Shown in pieces: positions 52,261-61,355 of a stretch of DNA of 64,000 nt. A model generated the notes under the pieces. The model saw only the letters and a list, made by a program, of their open reading frames with translations. It was not told the DNA's origin and made no database searches. The stretch spans positions 1 through 64,000 of the forward strand of contig JAFDVS010000123.1 in NCBI GenBank assembly GCA_018268935.1, given 5' to 3'. The stretch's first letter is position 1. The number at the start of each line of letters is the position of its first letter. Source of the DNA: Acidobacteriota bacterium (GTDB lineage: Bacteria; Acidobacteriota; Terriglobia; Bryobacterales; Bryobacteraceae). A program made the translations under genes and the position numbers.

Positions 52261-53583
52261 ATGCGCACAAGACGCGAATTCATCAGGAAGTGTTGCGGGC
52301 TCGCCGCTGCCGGCGCGGCCTCGCATGTGACCCGGCTCGGGCTGGTCAACGCGGCGGCCCAATCCACTGGAGGCTACAAAGCGCTGGTTTGCGTGTTCCT
52401 CTTTGGTGGCAACGATAACAACAACACGGTAGTGCCGCTCGGAACCAACCCCGCTTTCGCCGACTACCAGCGCATGCGCGGCACATTAGCTCTCGCCGCC
52501 AACACGCTGCTCCCCGTGGGACCCAGCTACGGCCTGCACCCGCGCCTCACCATGCTCCAGACGCAGTTCACGCGCAACAAGCTCGCCGTCATCCTCAACG
52601 TCGGCTCTCTCGTCCGCCCCGTCACGCGCGACCAGATCCGCCAGGGCCAGGCCCAGTTGCCCCGCAACCTCTATTCGCACTCCGACCAGGTTTCGCAGTG
52701 GCAAAGCTCCAATCCTTCCGGCGCCAGCGCCACCGGCTGGGGCGGCCGCGTCCACGACGTCATCGGCAGCGTCGGCTCCACCACCTTCCCCGCCGGCGTC
52801 TCGCTCAACGGCAATGCCCTCCAACTCGTCGGCCAGACCGCGCGCGCCGTCAATCTCAGCCCCGGCTCCAACTTCGGCCTCGACACCTTCGGCAGCGCCA
52901 CCACCGCCCGCATCGCCGCCATGCAGCAGATCCTCACCTTCGATAGCGGCGTGCAAATGATCGGCTCCGCCAACGGCATCATGTCCAGCGCCCTTCGCGG
53001 AGCGCAGGAAATCAACGCCGCCCTCAACAGTGCGGCCCCCCTGGTGACGCAGTTCCCCAACTCCGGCATCGGCGGCCAACTGGAGCAAGTGGCCCGCGTC
53101 ATGCGCGCCCGCGCCGCCCTCGGCATGACTCGCCAGCTCTTCTTCTGCGGCATGGGCGGCTTCGACAATCACTCCGATCTGCTTCCCAGCCAGGACGGCC
53201 TCTTCACCACGCTCAACGCCGCCCTCACGTCCTTTCAAGCAGCCCTCGAAGAGATGGCCATCGTCGACAGCGTTGTGACGTTCACCGAATCCGAATTCGG
53301 CCGCACCGGCAATCCATCCACCAGCGCCGGTTCCGATCATGCCTGGGGCAGCCACCACTTCGCCTTCGGCGGACCCGTCACCGGCGGCATGTACGGCCGT
53401 CTGCCCACGCTGGCGCTGCAAGGGCCCGACGACGCCGGCGACCGCGGCCTGTGGATCCCCACAACGGCCATCGATCAATACGCCGCCACCCTCGCCTCCT
53501 GGTACGGGGTACCCGATGGGCAGTTAAGCACCATCTTCCCCAACATCGCCAATTTCGCCACGCCCAAACTCGGCTTCGTCTAA
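52261..53583 (+). CDS. DUF1501 family Tat-exported protein
   Basis: 440 residues from the ATG at 52261, with AGGAGG 9 bases before it; a longer open frame overlaps the previous gene. The N-terminus has a Tat-like RTRREFIRKCCGLAAAGAAS. DUF1501 blocks: ALVCVFLFGGNDNNNTVVPL, YGLHPRLTMLQTQF, FCGMGGFDNHSDL, FTESEFGRTGNPSTSAGSDH, WGSHHFAFGGPVTGGMYG. The fold is alkaline-phosphatase/sulfatase-like by family knowledge, with a metal-type His/Asp set at GFDNHSD and SDHAWGSHH. It is 13 bases after the DUF1800 gene, so the two form an operon. Confidence 0.87.
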   Translation: MRTRREFIRKCCGLAAAGAASHVTRLGLVNAAAQSTGGYKALVCVFLFGGNDNNNTVVPLGTNPAFADYQRMRGTLALAANTLLPVGPSYGLHPRLTMLQTQFTRNKLAVILNVGSLVRPVTRDQIRQGQAQLPRNLYSHSDQVSQWQSSNPSGASATGWGGRVHDVIGSVGSTTFPAGVSLNGNALQLVGQTARAVNLSPGSNFGLDTFGSATTARIAAMQQILTFDSGVQMIGSANGIMSSALRGAQEINAALNSAAPLVTQFPNSGIGGQLEQVARVMRARAALGMTRQLFFCGMGGFDNHSDLLPSQDGLFTTLNAALTSFQAALEEMAIVDSVVTFTESEFGRTGNPSTSAGSDHAWGSHHFAFGGPVTGGMYGRLPTLALQGPDDAGDRGLWIPTTAIDQYAATLASWYGVPDGQLSTIFPNIANFATPKLGFV

Positions 53584-53629
53584 CGGCAAGAAACGCTCCA
53601 CGCATCTTTGTGATAGCGTCATGCCGACC

Positions 53630-53800
53630 ATGGCGCGAGTGATCCTGATCGGCTACGAAGACCCCGCGTTACCCCCGGCATGACCGCTGAGGCGCCGCCA
53701 TCGCCTTCAACACAATCCCCCACGACAGCCCCGACGCATCCGCCCGCTGGCTGCCTCAATCCAGATCGGTGTTCATCCAGTCCGTATCGGTTCGCATCGG
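53630..53800 (+). pseudogene. Possible decayed gene remnant
   Basis: An ATG at 53630 starts MARVILIGYEDPALPP, which reads like the N-terminus of a small conserved protein (hydrophobic strand, then PALPPGM-type loop). A stop follows at once, and later phases give FNTIPHDSPDASARWLP. This suggests a short gene broken by frameshifts. The evidence is thin. Confidence 0.2.
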
Positions 53801-53845
53801 TGTCCCAAAGGCAAAGCCCCAAACCCTCACGTCACCCCCACATAC

Positions 53846-55480
53846 TCACTCCACACTCTTCTTCTTCCCGGCGCCCCCGCCCCCAATCTCCGATCCCCAA
53901 TCGGTCCGCCGAGGCCCCGTCCACTGCTCCACAAACGTCCGCTTCGCCCAAGCCTCATACGCCGCACTCAGCCGCGCCACCACATCCGCATGCTGCCCCG
54001 CCACATTCCGCAACTCCGTCCGGTCCTCGTCCATGTCGTACAGCTCCCACGGGTCCATGTACTTCGACACCAGCTTCCACTTCCCATCCCGCACCGCCCG
54101 GTTCCCTTCATGCATGAAGAACAGCGGCTGCTTCCGCCCCAATGCTTTCCCCGCAATCGCCGGCATCAAACTCACGCCCTCCGGCGCCAGCACCGTCACC
54201 CCGCGAATCTGCGTGGGCACCTTCGCCCCAGCCGCATCGGCCACCGTCGGCAGTATGTCCACCAGATGCCCCGGCTGCTTCTCAAACTTCCCTTCCCGCT
54301 CCTTGGCAATCCCCGCCGGCCAATGCGCAATCAGCGGCGTGGCAATCCCGCCCTCATGCGTGAAATGCTTGTACCTCCGGAACGGAGTATTCCCCAGCGT
54401 CGCCCAATTCATCCCCAGAAACACCGTCGATGCAGGCCCGCCCGCTCTGCTTCCTTCCAACCGGCCCCGCGGCCCGCTCTCCCCATTCCCGCCGTTATCC
54501 GACATAAACAGAATCAGCGTGTCATCCAAAACCCCGCGCTGCCGCAATCCATCCACTAACCGCCCGATCGCCCGGTCCAGCGCCGCCATCGTCGCCGCAA
54601 AGATCGCCATGATCTCCTCAAACCGTTCCTTCTCCTTCGCCTCCACCTTGTCCCACGCAGGCGTATCCGGAGGCCGCTCCGACAACCGCCAGCTCTTTTC
54701 AATCAGCCCCATCTTCACCTGCCGCTCATAGCGCGCCGCCCGCAGCTTATCCCACCCATCTTTGAACTTCCCCCGGAACCGCGCGATATCCTCCTCCGGC
54801 GCCATTAACGGAAAATGCGGTGCATTATGCGCCAAATACAGGAAGAAAGGCTTCTTCTCTTTCCGCGCCTCATCGATGAACTGCAACCCGTACTTCGTCC
54901 ACAAATCCGTGCTGTACCACGACCCGCCCACCTCGGCCGCATTCAGCGCCAATTCCTTCCCATCCAGGTACAGCTTCGTCGATTCCTTCCCCGCCTGATC
55001 CGAGTAATACACGCCGCCCGCGGCCATGTTCAAACTGCGCTGAAAGCCGCGCTGCCACGGCCCTGTTCCATGCTGCTGCCCGACGTGCCACTTGCCCGTC
55101 ATCGCCGTGAAATACCCGGCCGGCTGCAACACCTCGGCAATCGTCACGCTCTCATCCACCAGCCGCCCGCGATAGCCGCGCGACCCCGGCCGCACATCGT
55201 TATCCAGATGCCCCATCCCCGCCTCATGCGGATACAATCCCGTCAGCAGCGCCGCCCGGCTCGGGCTACACCGCGCCGTGTTGTAAAACTGTGTAAACCG
55301 CACGCCGCGCGCCGCCAGCTTGTCGATATTCGGAGTCGGAATCTCGCCGCCATAGCAGCCGATATCGGAAAACCCCATATCGTCCACCAGGATCACCACC
55401 ACGTTCGGACGCTTCCGCGCCCCCTGCGCCAACGCACTCGCGCCCGCGCCCAGTACAGGAAAGAAGGTTCTGCGTGTCAC
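53846..55480 (-). CDS. Arylsulfatase-type sulfatase
   Basis: 544 residues with a Tat-like N-terminus (MTRRTFFPVLGAGASALAQG). The metal site starts NVVVILVDDMGFSDIGCYGG, and the formylglycine motif is C71-S-P-S-R (NTARCSPSRAALLTG). TAMTGKWHVGQQ, FFLYLAHNAPHFPL, LFMSDNGGNGESG and THEGGIATPLIAHWPAGI are further family blocks; the C-terminus has WELYDMDEDRTELRNVA. The length and blocks suit the large S1_4 arylsulfatase group. Substrate unknown. It is the second sulfatase of the window; no formylglycine-generating enzyme is seen. A Gly/Lys-rich tail is outside the core. Confidence 0.9.
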   Translation of the reverse strand: MTRRTFFPVLGAGASALAQGARKRPNVVVILVDDMGFSDIGCYGGEIPTPNIDKLAARGVRFTQFYNTARCSPSRAALLTGLYPHEAGMGHLDNDVRPGSRGYRGRLVDESVTIAEVLQPAGYFTAMTGKWHVGQQHGTGPWQRGFQRSLNMAAGGVYYSDQAGKESTKLYLDGKELALNAAEVGGSWYSTDLWTKYGLQFIDEARKEKKPFFLYLAHNAPHFPLMAPEEDIARFRGKFKDGWDKLRAARYERQVKMGLIEKSWRLSERPPDTPAWDKVEAKEKERFEEIMAIFAATMAALDRAIGRLVDGLRQRGVLDDTLILFMSDNGGNGESGPRGRLEGSRAGGPASTVFLGMNWATLGNTPFRRYKHFTHEGGIATPLIAHWPAGIAKEREGKFEKQPGHLVDILPTVADAAGAKVPTQIRGVTVLAPEGVSLMPAIAGKALGRKQPLFFMHEGNRAVRDGKWKLVSKYMDPWELYDMDEDRTELRNVAGQHADVVARLSAAYEAWAKRTFVEQWTGPRRTDWGSEIGGGGAGKKKSVE

Positions 55481-55490
55481 TCGCTAGACA

Positions 55491-56858
55491 CTATATCGCA
55501 ACGAACAGCGTGTCCCGCCCCAGCAGCCACTCCGGATCGAAGCGCCGCTTCACCATTCGCATCGATTCCAATTCATCCGCCGTATACTGCAGCTCCAACA
55601 GATGCCGCTTCCGTTTCCCGAGTCCATGCTCCGCTCCCACCGTGCCGCCCAATCGCACCGCCTCCCCAGCCAGTTCCACCATCAGCGCCTTGCCCCGGTC
55701 AAACTCCTCCTGCGACGACGGCAGAATGTTGATGTGCACATGCGCATCGCCGATATGCCCGAAAATGACGTAACGGCCCGGCAACTCCGTCTCCAGCCGC
55801 TCGCGATAAATCCGCAGCATCTCGCTGTTCTGCTCCACCGGCACCGCGTAATCCGAGTTCTGCTTCAAATACCCGTTCTTCCGCACCGTATCGTTCACCA
55901 GTTCCGGCAGCGCATGGCGGAACTTGCGGAACCGCTCCCGATCCGCTGCCGTCGCCGCGAACCACGAAGCCTCGTCGAGCGACCCCGTTTCAATCAGCCG
56001 GTCCGCCCACGCATCGATATCGTCGGAATCCTCGCGATCCAGTTCCTGCTCAATCAGCAGCGCCGCCCGCGCCTCGCGCGGAATATCGTCAAAACGCCCG
56101 CGCAGCAGATCGAGCGATGGAGCATCAATGTACTCCAGCATCTGCAGCCGTGGAATCCCCCGCCATGCCTCCACTGCCGCCAGCGCCGCATCGTCGCCAG
56201 TGAAGAAAATCACTCCGGTCAACAAATGTTTCGGCGCAGGAAGCAACTGCAACTCCGCTTCCGTCACAATTCCCAGCGTCCCCTCTGAGCCGATGAACAG
56301 ATCCAGGTAATCCATCCCCGGCTTCAGCCAGTACCCGGCCGAATGCTTCGTCGTCGACGGCATCGCAATCGCCGGCACATCGAACGGCACAGCCTCGCCG
56401 CGCCGCAACTCCAAAACCGTGCCATCCATCAACACCACCCGCAACGCCCGCACATGCCGCCGCGTATCGCCATAACGGAAACTCCGCGACCCGCTCGCAT
56501 TGGCCGCAATGTTCCCCCCGATCGCCGAACTGTTCTCCGTCGGATCCGGCGCATACAGTTGCCCCGACTGCGCCGCCGCGCTCTGAATTTCCCGCAACAA
56601 CACGCCCGCGCCCACAATCGCCCGGCCCGGAGAAACCTCCAGCCGCCGGAACTTCTCCATCGAGATCACCCACCCGCCATGCGCGCAACGCCCGCCCACG
56701 ATGCCCGTGCCCGCGCCCGATACCGTCACCGGCATCCGCGCCGCACGCGCCTTCGCCAGCACCTCCAGCAACTCCGCTTCCGACGCCGGTGCAAACAACT
56801 CCGACGCTTCGCCCTTATATCCGGAAGCGTCTTCCAGGTAAGTTTCCGGTACAGCCAT
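55491..56858 (-). CDS. FAD-linked oxidase, GlcD/D-lactate dehydrogenase type
   Basis: 455 residues. The FAD-binding (PCMH) domain has PVTVSGAGTGIVGGRCAHGG, NSSAIGGNIAANASGSRSF, GDTRRHVRALRVVLMDGTVL and SEGTLGIVTEAELQLLP. The C-terminal cap has FGHIGDAHVHINILP and VGAEHGLGKRKR, the substrate/metal His residues of the GlcD group. It oxidises a 2-hydroxy acid (glycolate or D-lactate are the usual ones). No glcE/glcF partner is present, so it probably acts as a single-subunit dehydrogenase. It ends 10 bases after the sulfatase start on the same strand and begins 10 bases after the RNase J stop. Confidence 0.87.
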   Translation of the reverse strand: MAVPETYLEDASGYKGEASELFAPASEAELLEVLAKARAARMPVTVSGAGTGIVGGRCAHGGWVISMEKFRRLEVSPGRAIVGAGVLLREIQSAAAQSGQLYAPDPTENSSAIGGNIAANASGSRSFRYGDTRRHVRALRVVLMDGTVLELRRGEAVPFDVPAIAMPSTTKHSAGYWLKPGMDYLDLFIGSEGTLGIVTEAELQLLPAPKHLLTGVIFFTGDDAALAAVEAWRGIPRLQMLEYIDAPSLDLLRGRFDDIPREARAALLIEQELDREDSDDIDAWADRLIETGSLDEASWFAATAADRERFRKFRHALPELVNDTVRKNGYLKQNSDYAVPVEQNSEMLRIYRERLETELPGRYVIFGHIGDAHVHINILPSSQEEFDRGKALMVELAGEAVRLGGTVGAEHGLGKRKRHLLELQYTADELESMRMVKRRFDPEWLLGRDTLFVAI

Positions 56859-56868
56859 GCCCTGCCCC

Positions 56869-58539
56869 TTAAACCTCCAAAATCACCGGCATAATCAGCG
56901 GCCGCCGCGACGTCTGCTTATTGATAAACCGCCGCAAATCGGTCCGGATCTTCTCCTGCATCACGCCCCAGTCGGTGCGCTCCTCGGCACTCGAATTCTC
57001 CAGCGTCCGAGCCACCACCTGCCGCGCTTCCTTCATCAAATCGCTGGCATCTTCCAGCGACTTGAATCCCCGCGACACAATCTCCGGCAGCGTCTCGCTC
57101 TTGCCCGTATGCTTGTTGATCGCGATGATCGGCAGCACGAACCCATCTTCGGAAAGATGGCGCCGATCGCGAATCACGACTTCCTCCACCACTTCGTCCA
57201 CGCTGCCCGAATCGATGCACACGCGGCCCACCGAAATGCTTTCGCCCTTCTTCGCCCCGCGCTTGTCGATCAGCAGCGTTTCGCCCGTCTCAATCACGAA
57301 GCTTTCATCAATGTGCGCGCCCACTACATCCGATGCCAGCTTGGCGTGCTTCACCAATTGCCGGTATTCCCCGTGCACCGGCATGAAATACTGCGGCTTC
57401 ACCAGCGCCAGAATCAGCTTCAGCTCTTCCACGCTCGCGTGCCCCGATACGTGCACCGGCGGATTCATCGCCCCGTACACCACCTCCGCTCCGCGCCGCG
57501 CCATGTGATTGATCATCCGGTAAATCGGCTTCTCATTCCCCGGAATGATGCGCGCGCTCAGCACCACCAGGTCCTTTGGACGCAGCGAGAGGTGCTTATG
57601 GTTATCCACCGCCACCCGAGCCATCGCCGACATCGGTTCGCCCTGCGTCCCGCTGATCGACACGCACACTTTGTCCGCCGGCACCTGCATGATGTCCTGC
57701 GGACGCAGCAGAATATTGTCCGGAATGTGCAGCAGTCCCAGGTTGTGCGCGATCTCGCTCACGCTCACCATGCTCCGCCCCAGAAACGCAACCTTGCGAC
57801 CGTTCTCCTTCGCCAGATCCAGCACATGCTGCATGCGGTGGATCGAACTGGAAAACGTCGAGATCACCAGCCGCCCTTCAGCCCGCCGGAACAGATCCTC
57901 CATCCGGGGCCTTACCGCGCGCTCGCTCTCCGTAAATCCCGGCCGGTCCACGTTCGTCGAATCCGACAACAGCAGCAGCACGCCTTCCCTGCCGTACTCG
58001 GCGAACTTGTGCAGATCGAACGGCACATCGTCCATCGGCGTCTGGTCGATCTTGAAATCGCCCGTGTGCACCACCAATCCCAACGGCGTGCGAATCCCCA
58101 GCGCCAGCGAGCTCGATATCGAGTGCGTCACGTGGATGCACTCCACCGTGAATGGCCCCGCTTCGATCTCATCGCCCGGCTTGACTTCATGCAGCTCCGG
58201 CTCTGTCTCCAGATCGTGCTCTTCCAGCCGCCGTTCCACCAGCGCCAGCGTCAACGCCGTCCCGTACACCGGAACATTCAGTTGCCGCAGAAAAAACGGC
58301 ACTCCACCGATATGGTCTTCGTGACCATGCGTGAGGATGAGCGCCCGGACCTTTTCCTTGTTCTCCACCAGATAGGTGAAATCGGGAATCACGACATCGA
58401 CGCCCATGAGTTCCGCATCCGGAAACATCATGCCTGCGTCGATCACGATGATGTCATCGTTGTACCGTAAGGCCAGGCAGTTCATTCCGAACTCCCCGAG
58501 ACCTCCCAGGGGAATGACCTGCAATTTGTGATCGGACAT
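56869..58539 (-). CDS. rnj: Ribonuclease J
   Basis: 556 residues, the usual size. Metallo-beta-lactamase core: ILTHGHEDHIGGVPF (H-x-H-x-D-H), HVTHSISSSLALGI, VVHTGDFKIDQTPMDD, then the beta-CASP part with LLLSDSTNVDRPGFTESER, VISTFSSSIHRMQHVLDLA, SGTQGEPMSAMARVA, and PVHVSGHASVEELKLILALV with the last metal His. The C-terminal domain ends RRPLIMPVILEV. It is a 5'-3' exo- and endonuclease for RNA turnover in the cytoplasm. A GGAGG-like sequence precedes the start. The oxidase gene follows after 10 bases on the same strand. Confidence 0.95.
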   Translation of the reverse strand: MSDHKLQVIPLGGLGEFGMNCLALRYNDDIIVIDAGMMFPDAELMGVDVVIPDFTYLVENKEKVRALILTHGHEDHIGGVPFFLRQLNVPVYGTALTLALVERRLEEHDLETEPELHEVKPGDEIEAGPFTVECIHVTHSISSSLALGIRTPLGLVVHTGDFKIDQTPMDDVPFDLHKFAEYGREGVLLLLSDSTNVDRPGFTESERAVRPRMEDLFRRAEGRLVISTFSSSIHRMQHVLDLAKENGRKVAFLGRSMVSVSEIAHNLGLLHIPDNILLRPQDIMQVPADKVCVSISGTQGEPMSAMARVAVDNHKHLSLRPKDLVVLSARIIPGNEKPIYRMINHMARRGAEVVYGAMNPPVHVSGHASVEELKLILALVKPQYFMPVHGEYRQLVKHAKLASDVVGAHIDESFVIETGETLLIDKRGAKKGESISVGRVCIDSGSVDEVVEEVVIRDRRHLSEDGFVLPIIAINKHTGKSETLPEIVSRGFKSLEDASDLMKEARQVVARTLENSSAEERTDWGVMQEKIRTDLRRFINKQTSRRPLIMPVILEV

Positions 58540-58569
58540 GTTAAACCTCCTAGGCTAGCATGCTCCGGC

Positions 58570-58619
58570 CACCGAAAAGAAAATTTGTCTTGACATCACG
58601 AAGCTTTCGGTGCCACAAT
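58570..58619 (+). promoter_or_regulatory. Promoter and likely operator of the ArsR-like gene
   Basis: TTGACA (58590-58595) and CACAAT (58614-58619) are 18 bases apart. The ATG at 58627 comes 7 bases after the -10, so the message is probably leaderless. CACCGAAA (58570-58577) and TTTCGGTG (58605-58612) form a perfect 8-bp inverted repeat that flanks the -35, a possible site for autoregulation. Confidence 0.55.
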
Positions 58620-58626
58620 CGCTTCC

Positions 58627-59253
58627 ATGCTTCCCCCTGCTTCCCTCCACCTCGTCCAAACTCACCAGGCCGCCGCCGCCCTCCTCTCCCCTCCTCGCCT
58701 CCGCATCCTCGAACTCCTCGCCTCCCCGGACTCCGCCGCCGGCCTCGCCCGCCGCCTCTCCTTACCCCGCCAACAGGTCAACTACCACCTCCGCGAACTC
58801 GAGCGCGAAGGCTTCGTCGAACTCTTCGAAGAGCGCCGCAAAGGCAATTGCATCGAGCGCATCGTCCGCGCCAAGGCCCGTTCCTATCTCCTCAGTCCCG
58901 CTGTCCTCGGCCCGCTCTCCGCCAACCCCGAAGAGGTCGCCGACAAACTCTCCGCCGCCTATCTCCTCGCGCAATCCGCCCGCACCATCCGCGATCTCTC
59001 CATCCTTTCCGCCCGCGCCCAGAAGCAGAACAAGCGCATCGCCACCATGACCCTGCAGGTCGATGTCCGCTTCGCTTCCGCCGCCCACCGCCACGCCTTC
59101 GCCGAAGAACTCACCGCCTCCATCGCCAACCTCGTCACCCGCTATCACGACGAACACGCCGAAGGTGGCCGCAATTTCCGTTTCCTCATCGGAGCGCATC
59201 CCGCGCTTGGCCGCATCGAAGAATCAGAACCCCAAAACCTCACTCTGGAGTAA
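58627..59253 (+). CDS. ArsR-like winged-helix transcriptional regulator
   Basis: 208 residues. Winged helix at ~18-80: LLSPPRLRILELLASPDSAA, GLARRLSLPRQQVNYHLREL, EREGFVELFEERRKGN. There is no ArsR metal-site cysteine pair. The C-terminal ~120 residues (FASAAHRHAFAEELTASIAN) may form a ligand-binding or dimer domain. It is 2 bases before the AHSA1 gene, so both are one operon. ArsR-AHSA1 pairs are common, with the regulator controlling the pair; the signal is unknown. Confidence 0.85.
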   Translation: MLPPASLHLVQTHQAAAALLSPPRLRILELLASPDSAAGLARRLSLPRQQVNYHLRELEREGFVELFEERRKGNCIERIVRAKARSYLLSPAVLGPLSANPEEVADKLSAAYLLAQSARTIRDLSILSARAQKQNKRIATMTLQVDVRFASAAHRHAFAEELTASIANLVTRYHDEHAEGGRNFRFLIGAHPALGRIEESEPQNLTLE

Positions 59254-59255
59254 TC

Positions 59256-60062
59256 ATGTCCGAAGAAAAACCCCGTTCCTACGAAGTTTCCATTGAAATC
59301 GACGCACCCCCCAGCGAAGTATGGAAGGCCATCGCCTCAGCTGAAGGCATCACCAAATGGTTCGCCCCCGAAGCCAAAGTCACCCCCGGTAAGGGCGGCA
59401 CGGTCTTCGTCTCCTGGGGCCCCGGCATGGAAGGCACTTCCAACATCGAAGTGTGGGAAGAGAACCAGCACCTCTGCGTCACCACCTATCGCAGCCAGCC
59501 CTACGGCTGCGCCCCCGGCGCGCCTTCCGCGGAACCCGAGCCCCAGCCTCTCCGCATTGCCGTCGACTACTTCCTCGAAAGCGAAGGCGGCAAAACCGTT
59601 CTCCGCCTCGTCCATTCCGGCTTCGGCACATCCGCCGGCTGGGATGCCGAGATCGAATCCACCAAGCGCGGCTGGCCTACGTTCTTCCGCGTCATGAAGC
59701 ACGGGATCGAATACCACCCCAACGATCCGGCCAAGCCCGTCACTCTTTCCATCCCCTCGCCGCATCACTCCACCGAAGCCTGGAAGCGTTTCGAAACCGC
59801 CATCACCGTCGACAACGGCCGCTACACGCTGCGCTCCCCTGAGGAAACCGTCCACGGCAAGTCGCTCCTCTACGGTGAGCGCCACTTCGCCGGCGCCGTC
59901 GAGGAGTGGAACAACGCCCTCGTCTCCATCGTCTGCGAATCCTACCCCGGCGCCACAGACAGCGTGCTCTACTTCATGCTCACCCTCTACGGCCCGGCCA
60001 TCGAAAAGGCCGAAGCCATCGGCGCCCGCTGGAACAAAGCCCTCACCGCCCTCGTCGCCTGA
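59256..60062 (+). CDS. AHSA1/SRPBCC-domain protein
   Basis: 268 residues from the ATG at 59256, with CTGGAG just upstream. The AHSA1 fold appears at the N-terminus: YEVSIEIDAPPSEVWKAIAS, AEGITKWFAPEAKVTPGKGG, GPGMEGTSNIEVWEENQH, and the helix GWPTFFRVMKHGIEYH ends the first domain (~150). The C-terminal ~115 residues look like a second, more diverged copy (AGAVEEWNNALVSIVCESYP). SRPBCC domains have a deep hydrophobic pocket for a ligand. Co-expressed with the ArsR-like gene 2 bases upstream. Confidence 0.85.
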   Translation: MSEEKPRSYEVSIEIDAPPSEVWKAIASAEGITKWFAPEAKVTPGKGGTVFVSWGPGMEGTSNIEVWEENQHLCVTTYRSQPYGCAPGAPSAEPEPQPLRIAVDYFLESEGGKTVLRLVHSGFGTSAGWDAEIESTKRGWPTFFRVMKHGIEYHPNDPAKPVTLSIPSPHHSTEAWKRFETAITVDNGRYTLRSPEETVHGKSLLYGERHFAGAVEEWNNALVSIVCESYPGATDSVLYFMLTLYGPAIEKAEAIGARWNKALTALVA

Positions 60063-60075
60063 TAGCCGCGGGCCC

Positions 60076-60498
60076 TTAACCCGGGCCCGCCTCATCCCCC
60101 ATCCGCATCACCGCTATTCCCACACCATACGCCACCAGATCCCACACCCCAAACTGCGTCCCCAGCAACCGCGCGCAAACCCGCACCACCAGCCACTCGC
60201 TGCGCACCCACCCCGCCGCCAGACCCGTCAATTGAAACAACTCAATCCCCACCATCGCCACCGCGGCCCACAACGCCACACGCTCCACACGCCCGCTCAA
60301 TCGCAGCAGCGCATACACCATGGCCGCATACAGCGCATCACCCAAATACTTATCAAAAACGGCGAACCCCGTATGCACCACCCGCGACAGTAACCCGGCG
60401 GCGATGATTCCCGCCAGCAGCCCCCACCACCTACCGTAAGTACTTCTCAAAAAAATCCAATGTCCGTTGCCACGCCAGCTTCGCCGCCGCTTCGTCAT
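60076..60498 (-). CDS. DUF2809 small membrane protein
   Basis: Up to 140 residues. The ATG at 60498 would overlap the end of the hydrolase gene by 68 bases; an internal TTG (before RSTYGRWWG) would avoid most of that, so the start is unsure. Four hydrophobic segments carry the DUF2809 motif FDKYLGDALYAAMVYALLRL and the C-terminal FGVWDLVAYGVGIAVM. The function is unknown. It is downstream of and on the same strand as the dienelactone-hydrolase gene. Confidence 0.7.
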   Translation of the reverse strand: MTKRRRSWRGNGHWIFLRSTYGRWWGLLAGIIAAGLLSRVVHTGFAVFDKYLGDALYAAMVYALLRLSGRVERVALWAAVAMVGIELFQLTGLAAGWVRSEWLVVRVCARLLGTQFGVWDLVAYGVGIAVMRMGDEAGPG

Positions 60499-61321
60499 AG
60501 CGCGGCGTGGTGTCGTTATGGAACCCGTGGTTCGCCCCTTCGTACATGTGCGCCGCGTACACCACCTTATTCGCCTTCAGCGCTTCTTCATACGCCGGCC
60601 ACCCATTGTTGATCCGCGTATCGAGCGAGGCATACTGCAGCAGCACCGGACACTTGATCTTCCCCACATCCGCCGCCGGTGGTTGCGATCCGTAAAACGG
60701 CACGGCCGCCGCCAGATCCGCGCCCATCCGCACCGCCAGCGCATTCGATATCCCGCCCCCGAAACAGAACCCGACCACACCCACCTTCCCCGTCGCATCG
60801 GAACGCTTCTTCAGCCAGTACGCCGATGCCACGAAATCCTCCATCATCTTCCCCCGGTCCACCTGCCCGAACAGCTTCGCACCCTTTTCGTTATCCCCAG
60901 GAAATCCGCCCACACTCGTCAATCCGTCCGGAGCATACGCAATAAAATTGCGCAGCGCCAGCCGCCGCGCCACATCTTCGATATAAGGATTCAACCCCCG
61001 GTTCTCATGCACCACCAGCACCGCCGGCAGCTTTCCAGACGCCTTCGCCGGCCGCGCCAGATACCCCTTGATGTTCCCGTTGCCTTTCGGTGAATCGACG
61101 GTCGCGTATTCCAACTTGATCCGGCTGTCGTCCGGTGGCACCTGCTGCGCCCAGGCGAAATTCGGCCGCAGGCTCTCGAATATCGCCGCCGCCGTCAAGC
61201 CACCGGTCGCGAACCGGTTGGCGCCCTCCAGAAATTCACGCCGCTCAATCTCTCCGTGTACGTAACGGTCAAAGAGGTTCAGCAGTTCTTGGGGAAAATC
61301 AGATGCTTTCTTGCGTTCCAT
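60431..61321 (-). CDS. Dienelactone hydrolase family protein with export-like N-terminus
   Basis: 296 residues. The alpha/beta-hydrolase nucleophile is C186 in GVVGFCFGGGIS, with Glu in HENRGLNPYIED, Asp in ASLDTRIN and His in GANHGFHND completing the site. The N-terminal ~60 residues (ERREFLEGANRFATGGLTAA) look like a Tat-like export signal not in first position, as in other proteins of this group. Natural substrates are lactones or esters; the true one is unknown. A decayed partial copy of its 5' end is found at 62918-63021. Confidence 0.85.
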   Translation of the reverse strand: MERKKASDFPQELLNLFDRYVHGEIERREFLEGANRFATGGLTAAAIFESLRPNFAWAQQVPPDDSRIKLEYATVDSPKGNGNIKGYLARPAKASGKLPAVLVVHENRGLNPYIEDVARRLALRNFIAYAPDGLTSVGGFPGDNEKGAKLFGQVDRGKMMEDFVASAYWLKKRSDATGKVGVVGFCFGGGISNALAVRMGADLAAAVPFYGSQPPAADVGKIKCPVLLQYASLDTRINNGWPAYEEALKANKVVYAAHMYEGANHGFHNDTTPRYDEAAAKLAWQRTLDFFEKYLR

Positions 61322-61355
61322 GGATTGCGGGTATCCTTTGCTTCGGCAAAGAATA

